DNA of 64,000 nucleotides from the NCBI GenBank assembly GCA_025370845.1, contig JAMXFF010000038.1, forward strand, positions 1 to 64,000, given 5' to 3'. Made by a program: the position numbers and the translations under genes. The notes under the pieces were generated by a model that saw only the letters and a program-made list of their open reading frames with translations, did no database searches and was not told the origin of the DNA. Source of the DNA: Laspinema palackyanum D2a. GTDB taxonomy: Bacteria; Cyanobacteriota; Cyanobacteriia; Cyanobacteriales; Laspinemataceae. The first letter of the stretch is position 1, and each line of letters starts with the position of its first letter. Of this stretch, positions 43,783 through 53,438 are shown in pieces.

Positions 43783-45843
43783 TTAGTCCACCATGTGACC
43801 ACTGTCTTGGCGGATGAAGGCGCGATCGATAATGGGTTGTCCTGTGGGAGATTCTACCCCGATCGCCTTGAGGTCGGAATCCACCATTAAGGCAACCAAT
43901 TGTTCAAAGGTAATGGACGGTTCCCATCCTAATTTTTCCTTCGCTTTACTGGGGTCGCCAATTAATAAGTCAACTTCCGCAGGACGCAGATAGCGGGGGT
44001 CGAATTCGACGTAATCTTCCCAATTCAGGTTAACGAAATTAAAGGCTAAATCCAAAAATTTGCGGATGGTATGGGTTTCATTGGTGGCAACCACATAATC
44101 ATCCGGTTGATCTTGTTGCAGCATCAACCACATGGCGCGAACATAGTCTTTGGCATAGCCCCAGTCCCGTTTGGAATCCAGGTTACCGAGGAAGAGTTTC
44201 TTCTGCTTTCCGGCGACGATGCGGGCGACGGCGCGGGTAATTTTGCGGGTGACGAAGGTTTCGCCCCGGCGGGGTGAGTTATGGATCCAACCCTGGCCGA
44301 CTCCGGCATGGAAGGTCCCGCTAGTGGTTGCTAAGTCAAACAACCATCCTTGATAGTTGATGGGTTCAGCGGTGACGACTTGGGCGCGGGAGGTGCCTTG
44401 GGGTGGGGTGGCGTTGATGTGAATTTGATACTGGAACCCGTCGCCTTGGGGTTCGGTGGCAATCCAGGCGGATTGTTCCAGGGTGGTGATGGACATCCAG
44501 TAGAGTCCAGCGGCGAGGAGGGCGGAGGGAGTTTGGACGGTGAAACTGTCTCCAGCAAGGGGAGAAACGGCTTTAAATCCATCTAAAAAGGCTAAACGTT
44601 CCCGATCGCCTGCATTGAGAATCCGCTTGGGAATGCGTTTGTCTTGGGATTTGCTGTACAGTTGGGACCGCAAGTAGTCACTGTAGGCCGGGTTGCCGGA
44701 TAACTGGAGACGGGATGCGGCGAGGCGATCGCAATTTCCACCGGAGACTTTTCGCCAAGATGCGGCGAGGCGATCGCCTACAGAGGTGTCCGGAATTGTC
44801 AAAGTTACTTGACTTGAGTTATCAATTTCTGCGGCAGCAACCAGGACTCCAAGCAACCATGCCTCAGTTTCGGTGAGGTCCAGTTGTTCAGGCGACTGCG
44901 GCAAGTCAATCAACGCCAAAGAATCCCCCACCTTAACCTCACCGGCAGGTTTTTCCACTGCCGATTGGCCCTGTTGCACAAACACAACGTGATCACTCGT
45001 GGCATGATAAACCGCACCCTCTGCCGCAATCCGATGTACGGTTTTATTGGGTTGTGCTGTGGCCCCATTCCAAGTGGCCGTCATGCAAGTGACTTGCACC
45101 CACCCTTGGGCATCCCAGACTTCCAACCCGTTGCCGTCTCTAATATCTGTGGTGTAGCGATTTTTGTGACCTGTATCGGTGTCATGGGGGACAATTTCCG
45201 CAATGGGTACCAGGTCAATTAATCCATCCTGACGAATGAATACCGGGGTATTGTCAATCACGCATTCATGGTTAAACAGGATGCCATTACAGGCAAATAA
45301 ATCATAAGATTCGCGATAATTGACCGTTTGCCAATGGGCGTAAACCTTGGCGCAGGAATAGGGACTGCGGGGATAAAACGGGGTTGTTTCTTTTTGGGGG
45401 ACTTCCAGGACCTTGCCAAACATTTCCGAGGAACCCGCTTGATAAAACCGGACTTGGATCCCGGTGCGCTGTTGGTAGTCGCGGATCGCTTCTAACAGGC
45501 GCAGGGTTCCCATTGCCACAGTATCCACGGTGTATTCTGGGGAGTCAAAGCTGACTCGGACATGGGATTGAGCGCCCAGGTTGTAAATTTCAACGGGTTT
45601 AACTTCTTCGAGAATTCGACGGAGAGTGACCCCATCGGTTAAGTCCCCGTAATGCAGAAATAATCGGGCGGCTTCACTATGGGGATCCACATAAAGATGA
45701 TCGATCCGGTCGGTATTAAAGGTGGAAGTCCGGCGGATAATCCCGTGGACTTCATAGCCTTTTTCTAGTAATAATTCGCTTAAGTAAGAACCGTCTTGGC
45801 CGGTGATGCCGGTGATTAATGCCCGCTTACGTTGCTGCGTCAT
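43783..45843 (-). CDS. gmd: GDP-mannose 4,6-dehydratase interrupted by an intein
   Basis: The 686-residue precursor contains a 357-residue Gmd. N-extein (1-193): GITGQDGSYLSELLLEKGYE, LHYGDLTDG and catalytic Tyr162/Lys166 in YSCAKVYAH, up to FNHE. C-extein (523-686): SPRRGETFVTRKITRAVARI, DWGYAKDYVRAMW, ETHTIRKFLDLAF and LRPAEVDLLIGDPSKAKEKL. The enzyme makes GDP-4-keto-6-deoxy-D-mannose, the substrate of the fcl product downstream. The intein (194-522) is inserted at the FNHE/SPRRGE site, a strictly conserved region near the active site. Splicing would be needed for activity. Confidence 0.95.
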   Translation of the reverse strand: MTQQRKRALITGITGQDGSYLSELLLEKGYEVHGIIRRTSTFNTDRIDHLYVDPHSEAARLFLHYGDLTDGVTLRRILEEVKPVEIYNLGAQSHVRVSFDSPEYTVDTVAMGTLRLLEAIRDYQQRTGIQVRFYQAGSSEMFGKVLEVPQKETTPFYPRSPYSCAKVYAHWQTVNYRESYDLFACNGILFNHECVIDNTPVFIRQDGLIDLVPIAEIVPHDTDTGHKNRYTTDIRDGNGLEVWDAQGWVQVTCMTATWNGATAQPNKTVHRIAAEGAVYHATSDHVVFVQQGQSAVEKPAGEVKVGDSLALIDLPQSPEQLDLTETEAWLLGVLVAAAEIDNSSQVTLTIPDTSVGDRLAASWRKVSGGNCDRLAASRLQLSGNPAYSDYLRSQLYSKSQDKRIPKRILNAGDRERLAFLDGFKAVSPLAGDSFTVQTPSALLAAGLYWMSITTLEQSAWIATEPQGDGFQYQIHINATPPQGTSRAQVVTAEPINYQGWLFDLATTSGTFHAGVGQGWIHNSPRRGETFVTRKITRAVARIVAGKQKKLFLGNLDSKRDWGYAKDYVRAMWLMLQQDQPDDYVVATNETHTIRKFLDLAFNFVNLNWEDYVEFDPRYLRPAEVDLLIGDPSKAKEKLGWEPSITFEQLVALMVDSDLKAIGVESPTGQPIIDRAFIRQDSGHMVD
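44278..45264 (-). other. Intein in Gmd, 329 residues, with degenerate endonuclease region
   Basis: Intein residue 1 is Cys (CVIDNTPVFI, block A); block B holds the T-x-x-H of HATSDHVVFV; block F reads YQGWLFDLATTSGTFHAG and block G ends GWIHN, with Ser as the first C-extein residue. All splicing residues are therefore present. Between them (intein ~131-262) there are echoes of a LAGLIDADG endonuclease: AWLLGVLVAAAEID and RLAFLDGFKAVSP. In both motifs the catalytic Asp-Gly is lost, so nuclease activity is unlikely. The inner region also carries a HIP1-based internal duplication (DRLAAS twice). Confidence 0.92.
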
Positions 45844-46292
45844 TTTTTTATTTTTCCTCTCAATCTCTAGTTAAGTCTTTGGACTCGCAGTGGCGATCGC
45901 CTGAGTCTGTACTGAACCGCACCCTAATGATTCTTTGCCTTGACCCCTCTCCTGGGAATTTTTCCATCAGGTAGGGATTTATCAAATCAGTCTTTCACTT
46001 TATCGTGAATTTTGGCAGTTAATGTGAAGGAATCCTATAGTTTTGGCGTAGTTTTGGCGAACTTTTTGTAAATCGAGTCGTCCGGTTTGCGTTACCGGAT
46101 GTTAATGGATTGTACTTCCTCCGGGTATCAACTGTCACCGTTTTCTTGAATTTTTCCCCGGGGTTGGGGTGGAAATGCAAAAAATTTGCTGAAGCCTTAC
46201 GTCCTCAGCAGAATTCCCGATCGCAGTCGGTGGGTTAAAGGGGATGAACTGCACCAGCCCAGCACTGATGCAGTTCAGAGCAACAAGGCCCG
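45844..46292. other. Intergenic region, no gene recognised
   Basis: About 450 bp between the sugar transferase and gmd, both on the minus strand. It contains a T-rich stretch near 46020-46070 and a GC-rich stretch near 46150-46180. No gene; it may hold the gmd promoter. Confidence 0.45.
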
Positions 46293-46997
46293 TTAATACG
46301 CCCCATTATTTTTAGGGAACAGCACCACTTTAAGGGTTTTTAAGACAATCCACAGGTCCATCCACAAGTTTTTAAAATTGACATAATAGACGTCAATTTG
46401 GATGCGCTTGGGATAGGGAATGTCATTTCGACCGGAGACCTGCCATAATCCGGTAATTCCGGGCTTAATGGTGAGGACTTTATCGATATATCGGCCATAT
46501 TTGGGCAATTCTTCAACCACTAAAGGTCGAGGCCCAACCACGCTCATTTCGCCTTTCAAAACATTCCAAAATTGGGGAAATTCATCCAGGCTAGTGATTC
46601 TTAGAAAATGGCCGATCCAAGTAATTCTTGGGTCTTGCTTGAGTTTGAAATTATCCTCAAATTCTTGACGCAGATGAGGGGAAGTTTCCATGATATCCAG
46701 CAAAACTTCGTCGGCATTGAGCACCATTGTCCTGAATTTAATGCATCCGAAATTTTTGCGGTTCTTGCCAACGCGCTCCTGCACATAAAAAATTGGGCCG
46801 GGGGAGCTAATGTAAATCAGCAGACCCAAAATCGCGTAAACCGGGGAAAACACGATTAGAACGCACAGGGAAAACACAACGTCGAACAGCCGCTTGGAAA
46901 ATTCTCCGTTGATCCCACTCAGGACGAAAGGCCAAAAAGTCCGTCTGGCAACCGCCCGAATCACTTTGCCGGAGATGAGTTGGCTATCGGCAGTCAT
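46293..46997 (-). CDS. Bacterial sugar transferase (undecaprenyl-phosphate sugar phosphotransferase, short form)
   Basis: A 234-residue monotopic membrane enzyme of the PglC/WcaJ C-terminal type. One hydrophobic helix (~40-65: FDVVFSLCVLIVFSPVYAIL) precedes the signature SPGPIFYVQERVGKNRKNFG and CIKFRTMV, then LDEFPQFWNVLKGEMSVVGP and KPGITGLWQVSGRND. It transfers a sugar-1-phosphate to undecaprenyl phosphate to start exopolysaccharide or O-unit synthesis. A GGAG ribosome site lies upstream. The N-terminal CoA-binding domain of full-length relatives is absent, so it is the minimal form. The sugar is unknown. Confidence 0.92.
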   Translation of the reverse strand: MTADSQLISGKVIRAVARRTFWPFVLSGINGEFSKRLFDVVFSLCVLIVFSPVYAILGLLIYISSPGPIFYVQERVGKNRKNFGCIKFRTMVLNADEVLLDIMETSPHLRQEFEDNFKLKQDPRITWIGHFLRITSLDEFPQFWNVLKGEMSVVGPRPLVVEELPKYGRYIDKVLTIKPGITGLWQVSGRNDIPYPKRIQIDVYYVNFKNLWMDLWIVLKTLKVVLFPKNNGAY

Positions 46998-47332
46998 CTT
47001 ACTCCTTTAATTCACACCACACACAGTCCTGATTGTAAAGCCTTCAGACGTTTTGCACCGCGTCTGGAGAGTTCAGGTCACAGACACCCAGACAAAACCG
47101 ACTCTTTCAAAGTGCCTGTCTTTCTGAGTCTGAGCGATTCATGCCGATTTACTTCCCGTCAGCCGAGTTGATTACACCCTGATCGCCTCAATCCTTGCAA
47201 ATAGCCGATGATTGTTACAGGGGATGGAAAGAAAGCAAAAGCAGATTGTTTGGCTGATTGGGTGGTGCGATCGCCCAACTTAAGGGTCCCAGCAAGTCTT
47301 GTTTACCCATATACCATAAACCTGAATTTTTA
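46998..47332. other. Intergenic region, no gene recognised
   Basis: About 335 bp between two minus-strand glycan genes. No open frame with a ribosome site and no RNA was recognised. Confidence 0.45.
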
Positions 47333-48475
47333 TCAAGCTTTTGTCAGAAATTTCTGATAACACTCATCAATAAAATGGCGGTAACGTTCCTGAAACACCT
47401 GGGGAGTGAACAGGGCCGCTTGGTCCCTCCCCGCCTGGGGATTAAACTGCGATCGCCACCCTTCAAAGCGCTCCACCGCCTCCATTAATGCCCCTTCCGT
47501 TTGCTGACCAAAAAATAATCCAGTCCCCTGAGAGGGATGGTTTCGGATATCCACAACCGTCTCTAACGCCCCACCCGCCCCATAAGCAATCACCGGAGTC
47601 CCACAAGCTTGCGCCTCTACTAAGGCAATGCCAAAATCTTCACAGGCAGCATACACAAACGCCTTCGCTCGTGCCATATAGTCCTCCACCACCGCATCCG
47701 GCTGTTCCCCCAGGACCTCCACATTTGGCCCTGCGATCGCCCGCATTTCTGCCAACTCTGGACCCGTCCCAATCACCACCAACCGTTTCCCCAACTGATT
47801 AAACCCCCGCACAATCATCCCCACCTTCTTATAAGGCACCAACCGTGCCACAGTTAAATAAAAATCCTCCTTCTGCGGTTCAAACCGAAACCGATCCACA
47901 TTCACCGGGGGATAAATCACCTCCGCTTCCCGCCGATAACAGCGCCAAATCCTGCGCGCCGTATGCTGGGAATTGGCAATAAAATAATCCACCCGATTTG
48001 CCGAAATTACATCCCACTGTCGCAATCGATGCAGTAAATACCGCGTCAAAATTCCCGGCAATCCTCGTCCCGCAGCACTATTGCGTAAATAATCAAAGGT
48101 TAAATCCCAGGCATACCTCATCGGCGTATGGCAGTAACAGATATGCATTTGATGCGGGGCCGCCAGCACCCCCTTCGCCACCGCATGAGACGAGGATAAA
48201 ATCACCGGATATTCACGCAAATCTAACTGTTCAATCGCCAGAGGTAACAGAGGCAAATATTTTTGCACTCCCTTTTTTGCCATCGGCAACTGTTGCAAAA
48301 AGGTCGAACCAATCTGCCGTTTAAATAAATAACTCTCTGGATTTGTAGATTCAAAATCAATCAACGCATACAGATCCGCATCCACTGCATTGAGAATTTC
48401 TTTAACAACCAGTTCTGAACCTCCAGTTGCATGAGGCGTCAGCCATTCATGCACCAAAGCATAATTTTTTACCAT
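47333..48475 (-). CDS. Glycosyltransferase family 4
   Basis: The ATG at 48475 gives 380 residues starting MVKNYALVHEWLTPHATGGS, the usual GT4 opening with the acceptor loop GGSE. The C-terminal donor-binding half has the family EX7E motif, CEDFGIALVEAQACGTPVIA (Glu-x7-Glu), and DFYLTVARLVPYKKVGMIV. The longer frame to 48532 has no ribosome site. It transfers a sugar from a nucleotide donor, probably in the same polysaccharide pathway as the nearby sugar transferase and GDP-fucose genes. The exact linkage is unknown. Confidence 0.88.
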   Translation of the reverse strand: MVKNYALVHEWLTPHATGGSELVVKEILNAVDADLYALIDFESTNPESYLFKRQIGSTFLQQLPMAKKGVQKYLPLLPLAIEQLDLREYPVILSSSHAVAKGVLAAPHQMHICYCHTPMRYAWDLTFDYLRNSAAGRGLPGILTRYLLHRLRQWDVISANRVDYFIANSQHTARRIWRCYRREAEVIYPPVNVDRFRFEPQKEDFYLTVARLVPYKKVGMIVRGFNQLGKRLVVIGTGPELAEMRAIAGPNVEVLGEQPDAVVEDYMARAKAFVYAACEDFGIALVEAQACGTPVIAYGAGGALETVVDIRNHPSQGTGLFFGQQTEGALMEAVERFEGWRSQFNPQAGRDQAALFTPQVFQERYRHFIDECYQKFLTKA

Positions 48476-48502
48476 CAAATCCGCCGTGTCTACATCTTTT
48501 CT

Positions 48503-48560
48503 CGTTCCCAGGCTCTGCGGTGGGAATGCCAAATCAGAGGCTTTGCCTCCTACCTCCTTA
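48503..48560. repeat. Dispersed CGTTCCCAGGCTCTGC repeat
   Basis: CGTTCCCAGGCTCTGCGGTG followed by GGGAATG and a shorter AGAGGCTTTGCCTC hairpin. The same sequence, as a perfect hairpin (CATTCCCAGG/CCTGGGAACG), lies at 62371-62395 next to another hairpin, showing a repeat family. Confidence 0.75.
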
Positions 48561-49664
48561 AGGTTTGGGAATCACAAAATTGCCATAACTCAACTCTGTA
48601 ATGGCCGTCCATTGATACATTTCCTCTCGAAATTTATTCCATTGTTCATAAATCCCGCGAAAAGTTGCATCTTTACTCGCACTGTCTGCATACAAGTCAA
48701 AGGTGACTTTCTTCGCCGCGTCGATAATTTCTTGACTGTAGGGAAGTAACTGAGTCCCCCCCGCTTTTAAAGTTGCTAGGGCTTCGCGATTGAGCACTTC
48801 ATATTGGGCTAACATATTCAAATTGGCCTCATACGCTGCCGTTTTGAAGATTTCTTGATAATCCTTGGGCAGTTGGTTCCACTGGGCCTGATTTACCAAC
48901 ACATCCAAGGTCGGTCCTGGTTCCCACCAGCCAGGATAATAGTAAAATTGTGCTGCTTTATTTAAGCCCAATTTGAGGTCATCATAAGGACCAACCCATT
49001 CTGCTGCATCGATCGCCCCCCGTTCCAAGGCGAGAAAAATCTCCCCTCCAGGCAACACTTGGACGTTCACGCCCAATTTTTCCATCACCTGTCCCCCCAG
49101 TCCCGGAATCCGCATTTTTAACCCATTCAGGTCCTGGACCGTGTTGATTTGACGCTTGAACCAGCCCCCCATCTGCACCCCGGTATTGCCTGCGGGAAAA
49201 TTAATAATATTGAAATCGCTATAGAGTCTCTGCATGGCTTCTAATCCCCCGCCATGATACAGCCACGCATTCTGCTGTTGGGCGTTTAATCCGAAGGGAA
49301 CTGAGGTGGCAAAGGCTAAAGCTGGATTTTTGCCAATGTAATAATAACTAGCAGTATGTCCGCATTGGACGGTTCCACCTTGGACGGCATCGAGGACCTG
49401 TAATCCGGGGACCAGTTCTCCCGCAGGATAGGGGCGAATCTCGAAGCGGTTATCGGTCATCTCGGCGACCCGTCGGGCGATGGTTTGCGCCCCCCCATAG
49501 ATGGTATCCAGGGAAGCGGGCCAACTGGTGGCCATATTCCAGCGAATTCTGGGCAAGCTATCCCGAGAGGTGTCAGGACCTCTGGCGGCAGGACTACAGG
49601 CAGTGGCGGCAGCCGCACTCAGGGCACCGATGGCCCCATGACCGATGAGTTTTCTACGTTTCAT
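48558..49664 (-). CDS. TRAP transporter solute-binding protein (DctP/TakP-like)
   Basis: A 368-residue exported protein with an RR-containing lipoprotein-type signal ([15 protein letters not shown] ... ATACSPAA). The mature protein has [58 protein letters not shown] and [10 protein letters not shown], a strong match to the TakP-type alpha-keto-acid-binding group of TRAP transporters. It captures an organic acid in the periplasm and hands it to DctQ/DctM-type membrane partners. No such genes are adjacent, so it may be an orphan or pair with distant subunits. Confidence 0.9.
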   Translation of the reverse strand: MKRRKLIGHGAIGALSAAAATACSPAARGPDTSRDSLPRIRWNMATSWPASLDTIYGGAQTIARRVAEMTDNRFEIRPYPAGELVPGLQVLDAVQGGTVQCGHTASYYYIGKNPALAFATSVPFGLNAQQQNAWLYHGGGLEAMQRLYSDFNIINFPAGNTGVQMGGWFKRQINTVQDLNGLKMRIPGLGGQVMEKLGVNVQVLPGGEIFLALERGAIDAAEWVGPYDDLKLGLNKAAQFYYYPGWWEPGPTLDVLVNQAQWNQLPKDYQEIFKTAAYEANLNMLAQYEVLNREALATLKAGGTQLLPYSQEIIDAAKKVTFDLYADSASKDATFRGIYEQWNKFREEMYQWTAITELSYGNFVIPKP

Positions 49665-49790
49665 AGTGTCTTTTTACCTTGCAGGAGGGTTGAGGGTTTT
49701 GCGGTGGCAAACACCGGATGATCTGCGTCCGAAGGTTTGTTCGGGATACTGATTTTATCACCCATTGAAACTCTAAACTCTAAACTCCCC

Positions 49791-50654
49791 ATGCTCTGGT
49801 TTTTTTTAGCAATTTCAACAGCTTTTTTTACGTCGCTCAAAGATGTTTTAGGGAAAAGAACCCTAAAAAATATCAATGCAACGATTGTGGCTTGGTCTTG
49901 GTCATTTTTTACGGCGTTGGTGTTACTGCCGGTGCAAGTTTTGGCGGGAATTCCTGATTTGGGCGGTCAATTTTGGGTGGCCCTGGCGGTGGGCAGTGTG
50001 CTGAATGCGATCGCCTTTTTGTTCTATATCCAGGCAATTAGTACCTCGGATTTATCCCTCTGTTTGCCCCTGATTGCCTTTTCTCCCCTATTTATGGCGA
50101 TTACTTCACCGATTATTGTGGGGGAATGGCTCAGTTGGGCGGATGGGTTAGGAATTGGGTTGATTGTCGCTGGGTCTTATTTGTTAAATCTCCAGGACCG
50201 CAGGCGAGGATATTTTGCGCCGTTTCGGGCTCTGGTGAGAGAACCGGGGCCGAAGTTAATGTTATTGGTGGCGTTTCTGTGGAGTATTACGGCGAATGTG
50301 GATAAGGTGGGGGTCCAAAATTCTTCGCCATTATTTTGGAGTTTTGCGGTGTTTTCGGCGATCGCCTTGTTGCAATTTCCCTTAATATTCTGCCAGTCTA
50401 AGAATCCGGGAGGTCAGATTGTCAAACATTGGCGGGAGTTGAGTCTGATGGGATTCTGTACGGCGATCGCGGTCCTGTTTCAAATGCAGGCCCTAAAATT
50501 AACCCTGGTGGTTCAGGTGATTGCCATTAAACGCACCAGTGTTCTCTTCGGGGTGTTGTGGGGTAAGTTTCTGTTTCACGAGTCCGGGATTCGCGATCGC
50601 TTCTGGGGCGCAACAACGATGCTGTTGGGAGTTGCCTTGATGTCGGTGTTTTAA
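49791..50654 (+). CDS. EamA/DMT-superfamily transporter
   Basis: The ATG at 49791 gives 287 residues; the TTG at 49737 would extend it without an obvious ribosome site. There are ten hydrophobic helices arranged as two EamA repeats (MLWFFLAISTAFFTSLKDVL; AFLFYIQAISTSDLSLCLPL in repeat 1; LMLLVAFLWSITANVDKVGV and VVQVIAIKRTSVLFGVLWGK in repeat 2). Members export or import amino acids or other metabolites; the substrate cannot be inferred. It is divergent from the TRAP protein gene with about 125 bp between starts. Confidence 0.85.
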   Translation: MLWFFLAISTAFFTSLKDVLGKRTLKNINATIVAWSWSFFTALVLLPVQVLAGIPDLGGQFWVALAVGSVLNAIAFLFYIQAISTSDLSLCLPLIAFSPLFMAITSPIIVGEWLSWADGLGIGLIVAGSYLLNLQDRRRGYFAPFRALVREPGPKLMLLVAFLWSITANVDKVGVQNSSPLFWSFAVFSAIALLQFPLIFCQSKNPGGQIVKHWRELSLMGFCTAIAVLFQMQALKLTLVVQVIAIKRTSVLFGVLWGKFLFHESGIRDRFWGATTMLLGVALMSVF

Positions 50655-50897
50655 CCCCTTTGATCGGCGTCCCTGGGCCATCCCAGAGGGGATCGGGTTT
50701 TTCAGTCCCTTCTCAACTGGGGGACATTCCCCGGTAAAATAAGAACAATAGAAGATAGACCCGTAGTGCTATTCTGAGATGCCAAGGGGAGGGTGCTGCA
50801 CTCAATCTGTGGTCTCTCGTTCGCGATCGGTTCCGCGAGACTTCCAAGGAATCCGAATAAAATGGGAAAGTAGAGATGGCTGGAGCAACTTTAATCT

Positions 50898-51296
50898 ATG
50901 TCTAAACTTAGACTCATGGTAGTGGATGATGAGCGAGACAACCTGGATCTACTGTACAGGACGTTTCGCCGTGACTTTCAGGTACACAGAGCAGATAGCC
51001 CTCTCGATGCGATCGCCCTGCTGGATACAGAAGGGGAAATGGCGGTGATTATTACGGATCAGAGTATGCCGGAAATGACGGGTTTGGAATTGTTGAGCAA
51101 GGCAAGAGTCCGTTTCCCCCATACCATAGGCATTCTGTTAACCGGCTACAGTGAGGATGCCCTAGATGCCTCGCCAGACATGATGAATAAAGCGAATGTT
51201 TTTAAATGCATCAGTAAGCCCTTTGATACTCAGGACCTCAAGGCACTGGTTCAAACAGCGGCTGAAATCTACCAAACTAACAAGCAAAGTGCGTAA
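50898..51296 (+). CDS. Single-domain response regulator
   Basis: A 132-residue receiver domain with the acidic pair at Asp10-Asp11 (LMVVDDERD), the phospho-accepting Asp54 (IITDQSMPEM), the Thr of LLTGYSED and Lys107 in CISKPFDTQDL. No output domain is present. Single-domain regulators relay phosphate or bind partner proteins; the loop DQSMPEMTGLELL is common in regulators of the cyanobacterial HD-GYP/hybrid class. No histidine kinase is adjacent. Confidence 0.92.
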   Translation: MSKLRLMVVDDERDNLDLLYRTFRRDFQVHRADSPLDAIALLDTEGEMAVIITDQSMPEMTGLELLSKARVRFPHTIGILLTGYSEDALDASPDMMNKANVFKCISKPFDTQDLKALVQTAAEIYQTNKQSA

Positions 51297-51794
51297 TTTT
51301 AAGAAAGCAACTCTTTTCCCCCATTCCGCGTGAATGGGGATGAAGCGATGAGTGGATTGTCCCTAAAACAGCGATGAGTCAGATCGATAGGGATGGCTGA
51401 TGATCACTCCTCCGGAGAAGCTCTAGCGATCGCCTTTCCCCCCCCATCCCAGATAATTACCCTTTCCCTCAGACTAGGACTGCCGGGGCAAACGGGCGAG
51501 TTGTTGCTACTTTTGTCCCGTTTCTCTACAAGGCGATCGCAGGAGTTCCTTCCAGTCCAGGGTCAGTTCCCTCCAAACCCTCTCCCCTGGAACTTCAACC
51601 CCTTGAGACATCAGATCTCCACACCCTCTCAAGGGCTTTTATAAAACTTCAACCCTAAACCCTAAACTCTCCCCTCTAAAACTCCAAATCCCTCCAACAC
51701 AAATCTCGGGAATCCCTGACAAAAAAGCTATGAAATCCGGAGAACTTGGTTAATAATGAACAGTTGATCGGTATTGCAGTAGAGGCAAAAAGTA
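51297..51794. other. Intergenic region, no gene recognised
   Basis: About 500 bp upstream of argG. It contains pyrimidine-rich runs and repeated CTAAACC-type sequence near 51645-51670. No gene, terminator or RNA was recognised. Confidence 0.4.
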
Positions 51795-53000
51795 ATGGGT
51801 CGCGCTACCAAAGTCGTCCTGGCATATTCTGGAGGAGTCGATACCTCCGTTTGCATTCCCTACTTAAAAGAAGAGTGGGGCGTTGAAGACGTGATTACCC
51901 TAGCGGCAGATTTGGGACAAGGTGAAGAACTTGGCCCGATTAAGGAAAAGGCTCTAACCTCCGGTGCCAGCATCTCCCTGGTGGAAGACGTGACGGAAAT
52001 CTTTGTCAAAGATTATGCTTTTCCCGCTATTCAAGCCAATGCTCTGTATGAAAACCGTTATCCCCTGGGAACGGCTTTAGCTAGACCCCTAATCGCCAAA
52101 ATCCTGGTGGAGGCGGCGGAAAAATATGGGGCCGATGCGGTGGCCCACGGCTGTACAGGCAAGGGCAATGACCAGGTGCGTTTCGATGTGTCGATCGCCG
52201 CGCTCAATCCCAATATCAAGGTCCTCGCACCGGCCCGGGAATGGGGCATGAGTCGGGAAGAAACCATTGCTTATGGTGAAAAGTTTGGCATTCCCACTCC
52301 CGTTAAAAAGTCCTCTCCCTACAGTATTGACCGCAATCTGTTGGGACGCAGTGTGGAAGCAGGTCCCCTGGAAGACCCTTGGACTGAACCGGAAGAAGAA
52401 ATCTATGTGATGACGAAGGCGATCGCCGATACTCCGAATGAACCGGAATATGTGGAAATCACCTTTGAACAAGGTCTCCCCACCCATGTCAATGGCAAGG
52501 CCCTCTCTCCCGTCGCCCTGATTACAGAGTTGAATGAGGTGGTGGGTCGTCATGGGGTCGGACGTATCGATATGATTGAAAATCGTCTGGTGGGGATTAA
52601 ATCTCGCGAAATCTACGAATCCCCGGCCCTCCTGGTCCTGATTCAAGCTCACCGAGATATCGAAAGTCTCACCCTGACAAAGGATGTCACTCAATACAAG
52701 CGCGGCATCGAAGAAACCTACAGTCAAATGGTTTACAACGGTCAATGGTACAGTCCCCTCAAGATGGCCCTGGATGCGTTCATTCAAAAGACCCAAGAGC
52801 GGGTCTCGGGCACGGTCCGCATTAAACTGTTCAAGGGAACGGCGAATATTGTCGGGCGCAAGTCCAGTCAGTCTCTTTATGCGCCAGATCTCGCAACTTA
52901 TGGGGCGGATGATACCTTCGACCATAAAGCAGCAGAAGGGTTTATCTATGTCTGGGGTCTGCCGACTCGGATTTGGTCTGAGAAGGTTAGAGGCAACTAA
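51795..53000 (+). CDS. argG: Argininosuccinate synthase
   Basis: A 401-residue class I argininosuccinate synthase, which joins citrulline and aspartate with ATP in arginine biosynthesis. The PP-loop reads [18 protein letters not shown] (~residues 7-24). Also visible are [45 protein letters not shown] and [15 protein letters not shown] near the C terminus. Length and motifs are standard. A GAGGCAAAAAGTA ribosome site precedes the ATG. A hairpin terminator follows the stop, so it appears monocistronic. Confidence 0.97.
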   Translation: MGRATKVVLAYSGGVDTSVCIPYLKEEWGVEDVITLAADLGQGEELGPIKEKALTSGASISLVEDVTEIFVKDYAFPAIQANALYENRYPLGTALARPLIAKILVEAAEKYGADAVAHGCTGKGNDQVRFDVSIAALNPNIKVLAPAREWGMSREETIAYGEKFGIPTPVKKSSPYSIDRNLLGRSVEAGPLEDPWTEPEEEIYVMTKAIADTPNEPEYVEITFEQGLPTHVNGKALSPVALITELNEVVGRHGVGRIDMIENRLVGIKSREIYESPALLVLIQAHRDIESLTLTKDVTQYKRGIEETYSQMVYNGQWYSPLKMALDAFIQKTQERVSGTVRIKLFKGTANIVGRKSSQSLYAPDLATYGADDTFDHKAAEGFIYVWGLPTRIWSEKVRGN

Positions 53001-53026
53001 TCTAATCCTTTAATCAATGGTAATAA

Positions 53027-53057
53027 GGCAAAAGAATCACCTTATCTTTTGCCTTTT
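53027..53057 (+). terminator. Rho-independent terminator of argG
   Basis: GGCAAAAGA (53027-53035) pairs with TCTTTTGCC (53045-53053) over a 9-nt loop, followed by TTTTGCC. It starts 26 bp after the argG stop. Confidence 0.85.
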
Positions 53058-53438
53058 GCCATCGGTGTTATCTAATTATGCTGGTATTCCCTATTTGGTT
53101 ATTCAATATATAGCGCGTTTACAGGGATTGGAGCCTTCCTTATATAATAGGGGATAGCCGCTACAACTGCTGTCATGCCGATCGCCATCCTTGCGGTTAA
53201 ATTTTAAAAAAGTGTACCAGGCTACCTACTCTGAGTGAGTAGAACGCTTACAATCGGACTGATATGAGCCAGTATCGGTCACTTTCCCGTTCGGAGTGAT
53301 TGAATTCACAACTCAGCGGTGATGGGTGACAACCCTCATGGGACAAATTGGATGGATGCTGGAACAAATAGCGTGCTGCTTTCTTCAGTGCGTGTTTATT
53401 ATCAAGTCCTGATTAAGATATTTTTTGAGGTAAACATA
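53058..53438. other. Intergenic region upstream of the STAS gene
   Basis: About 380 bp. It includes TATATAGCGC near 53108 and TATATAATAG near 53140, each of which could be a -10 element, and the GAGGTAA ribosome site of the STAS gene. No gene recognised. Confidence 0.4.

Noticed and set aside
52089..52925. Long open frame antisense to argG
   Set aside because: It lies entirely opposite argG and its composition reflects the reverse of a highly conserved gene; no ribosome site or recognisable domain.
53146..53438. Upstream extension of the STAS gene to 53319
   Set aside because: The extension lacks a ribosome site, whereas the ATG at 53439 has GAGG at the right distance and begins where the fold begins.
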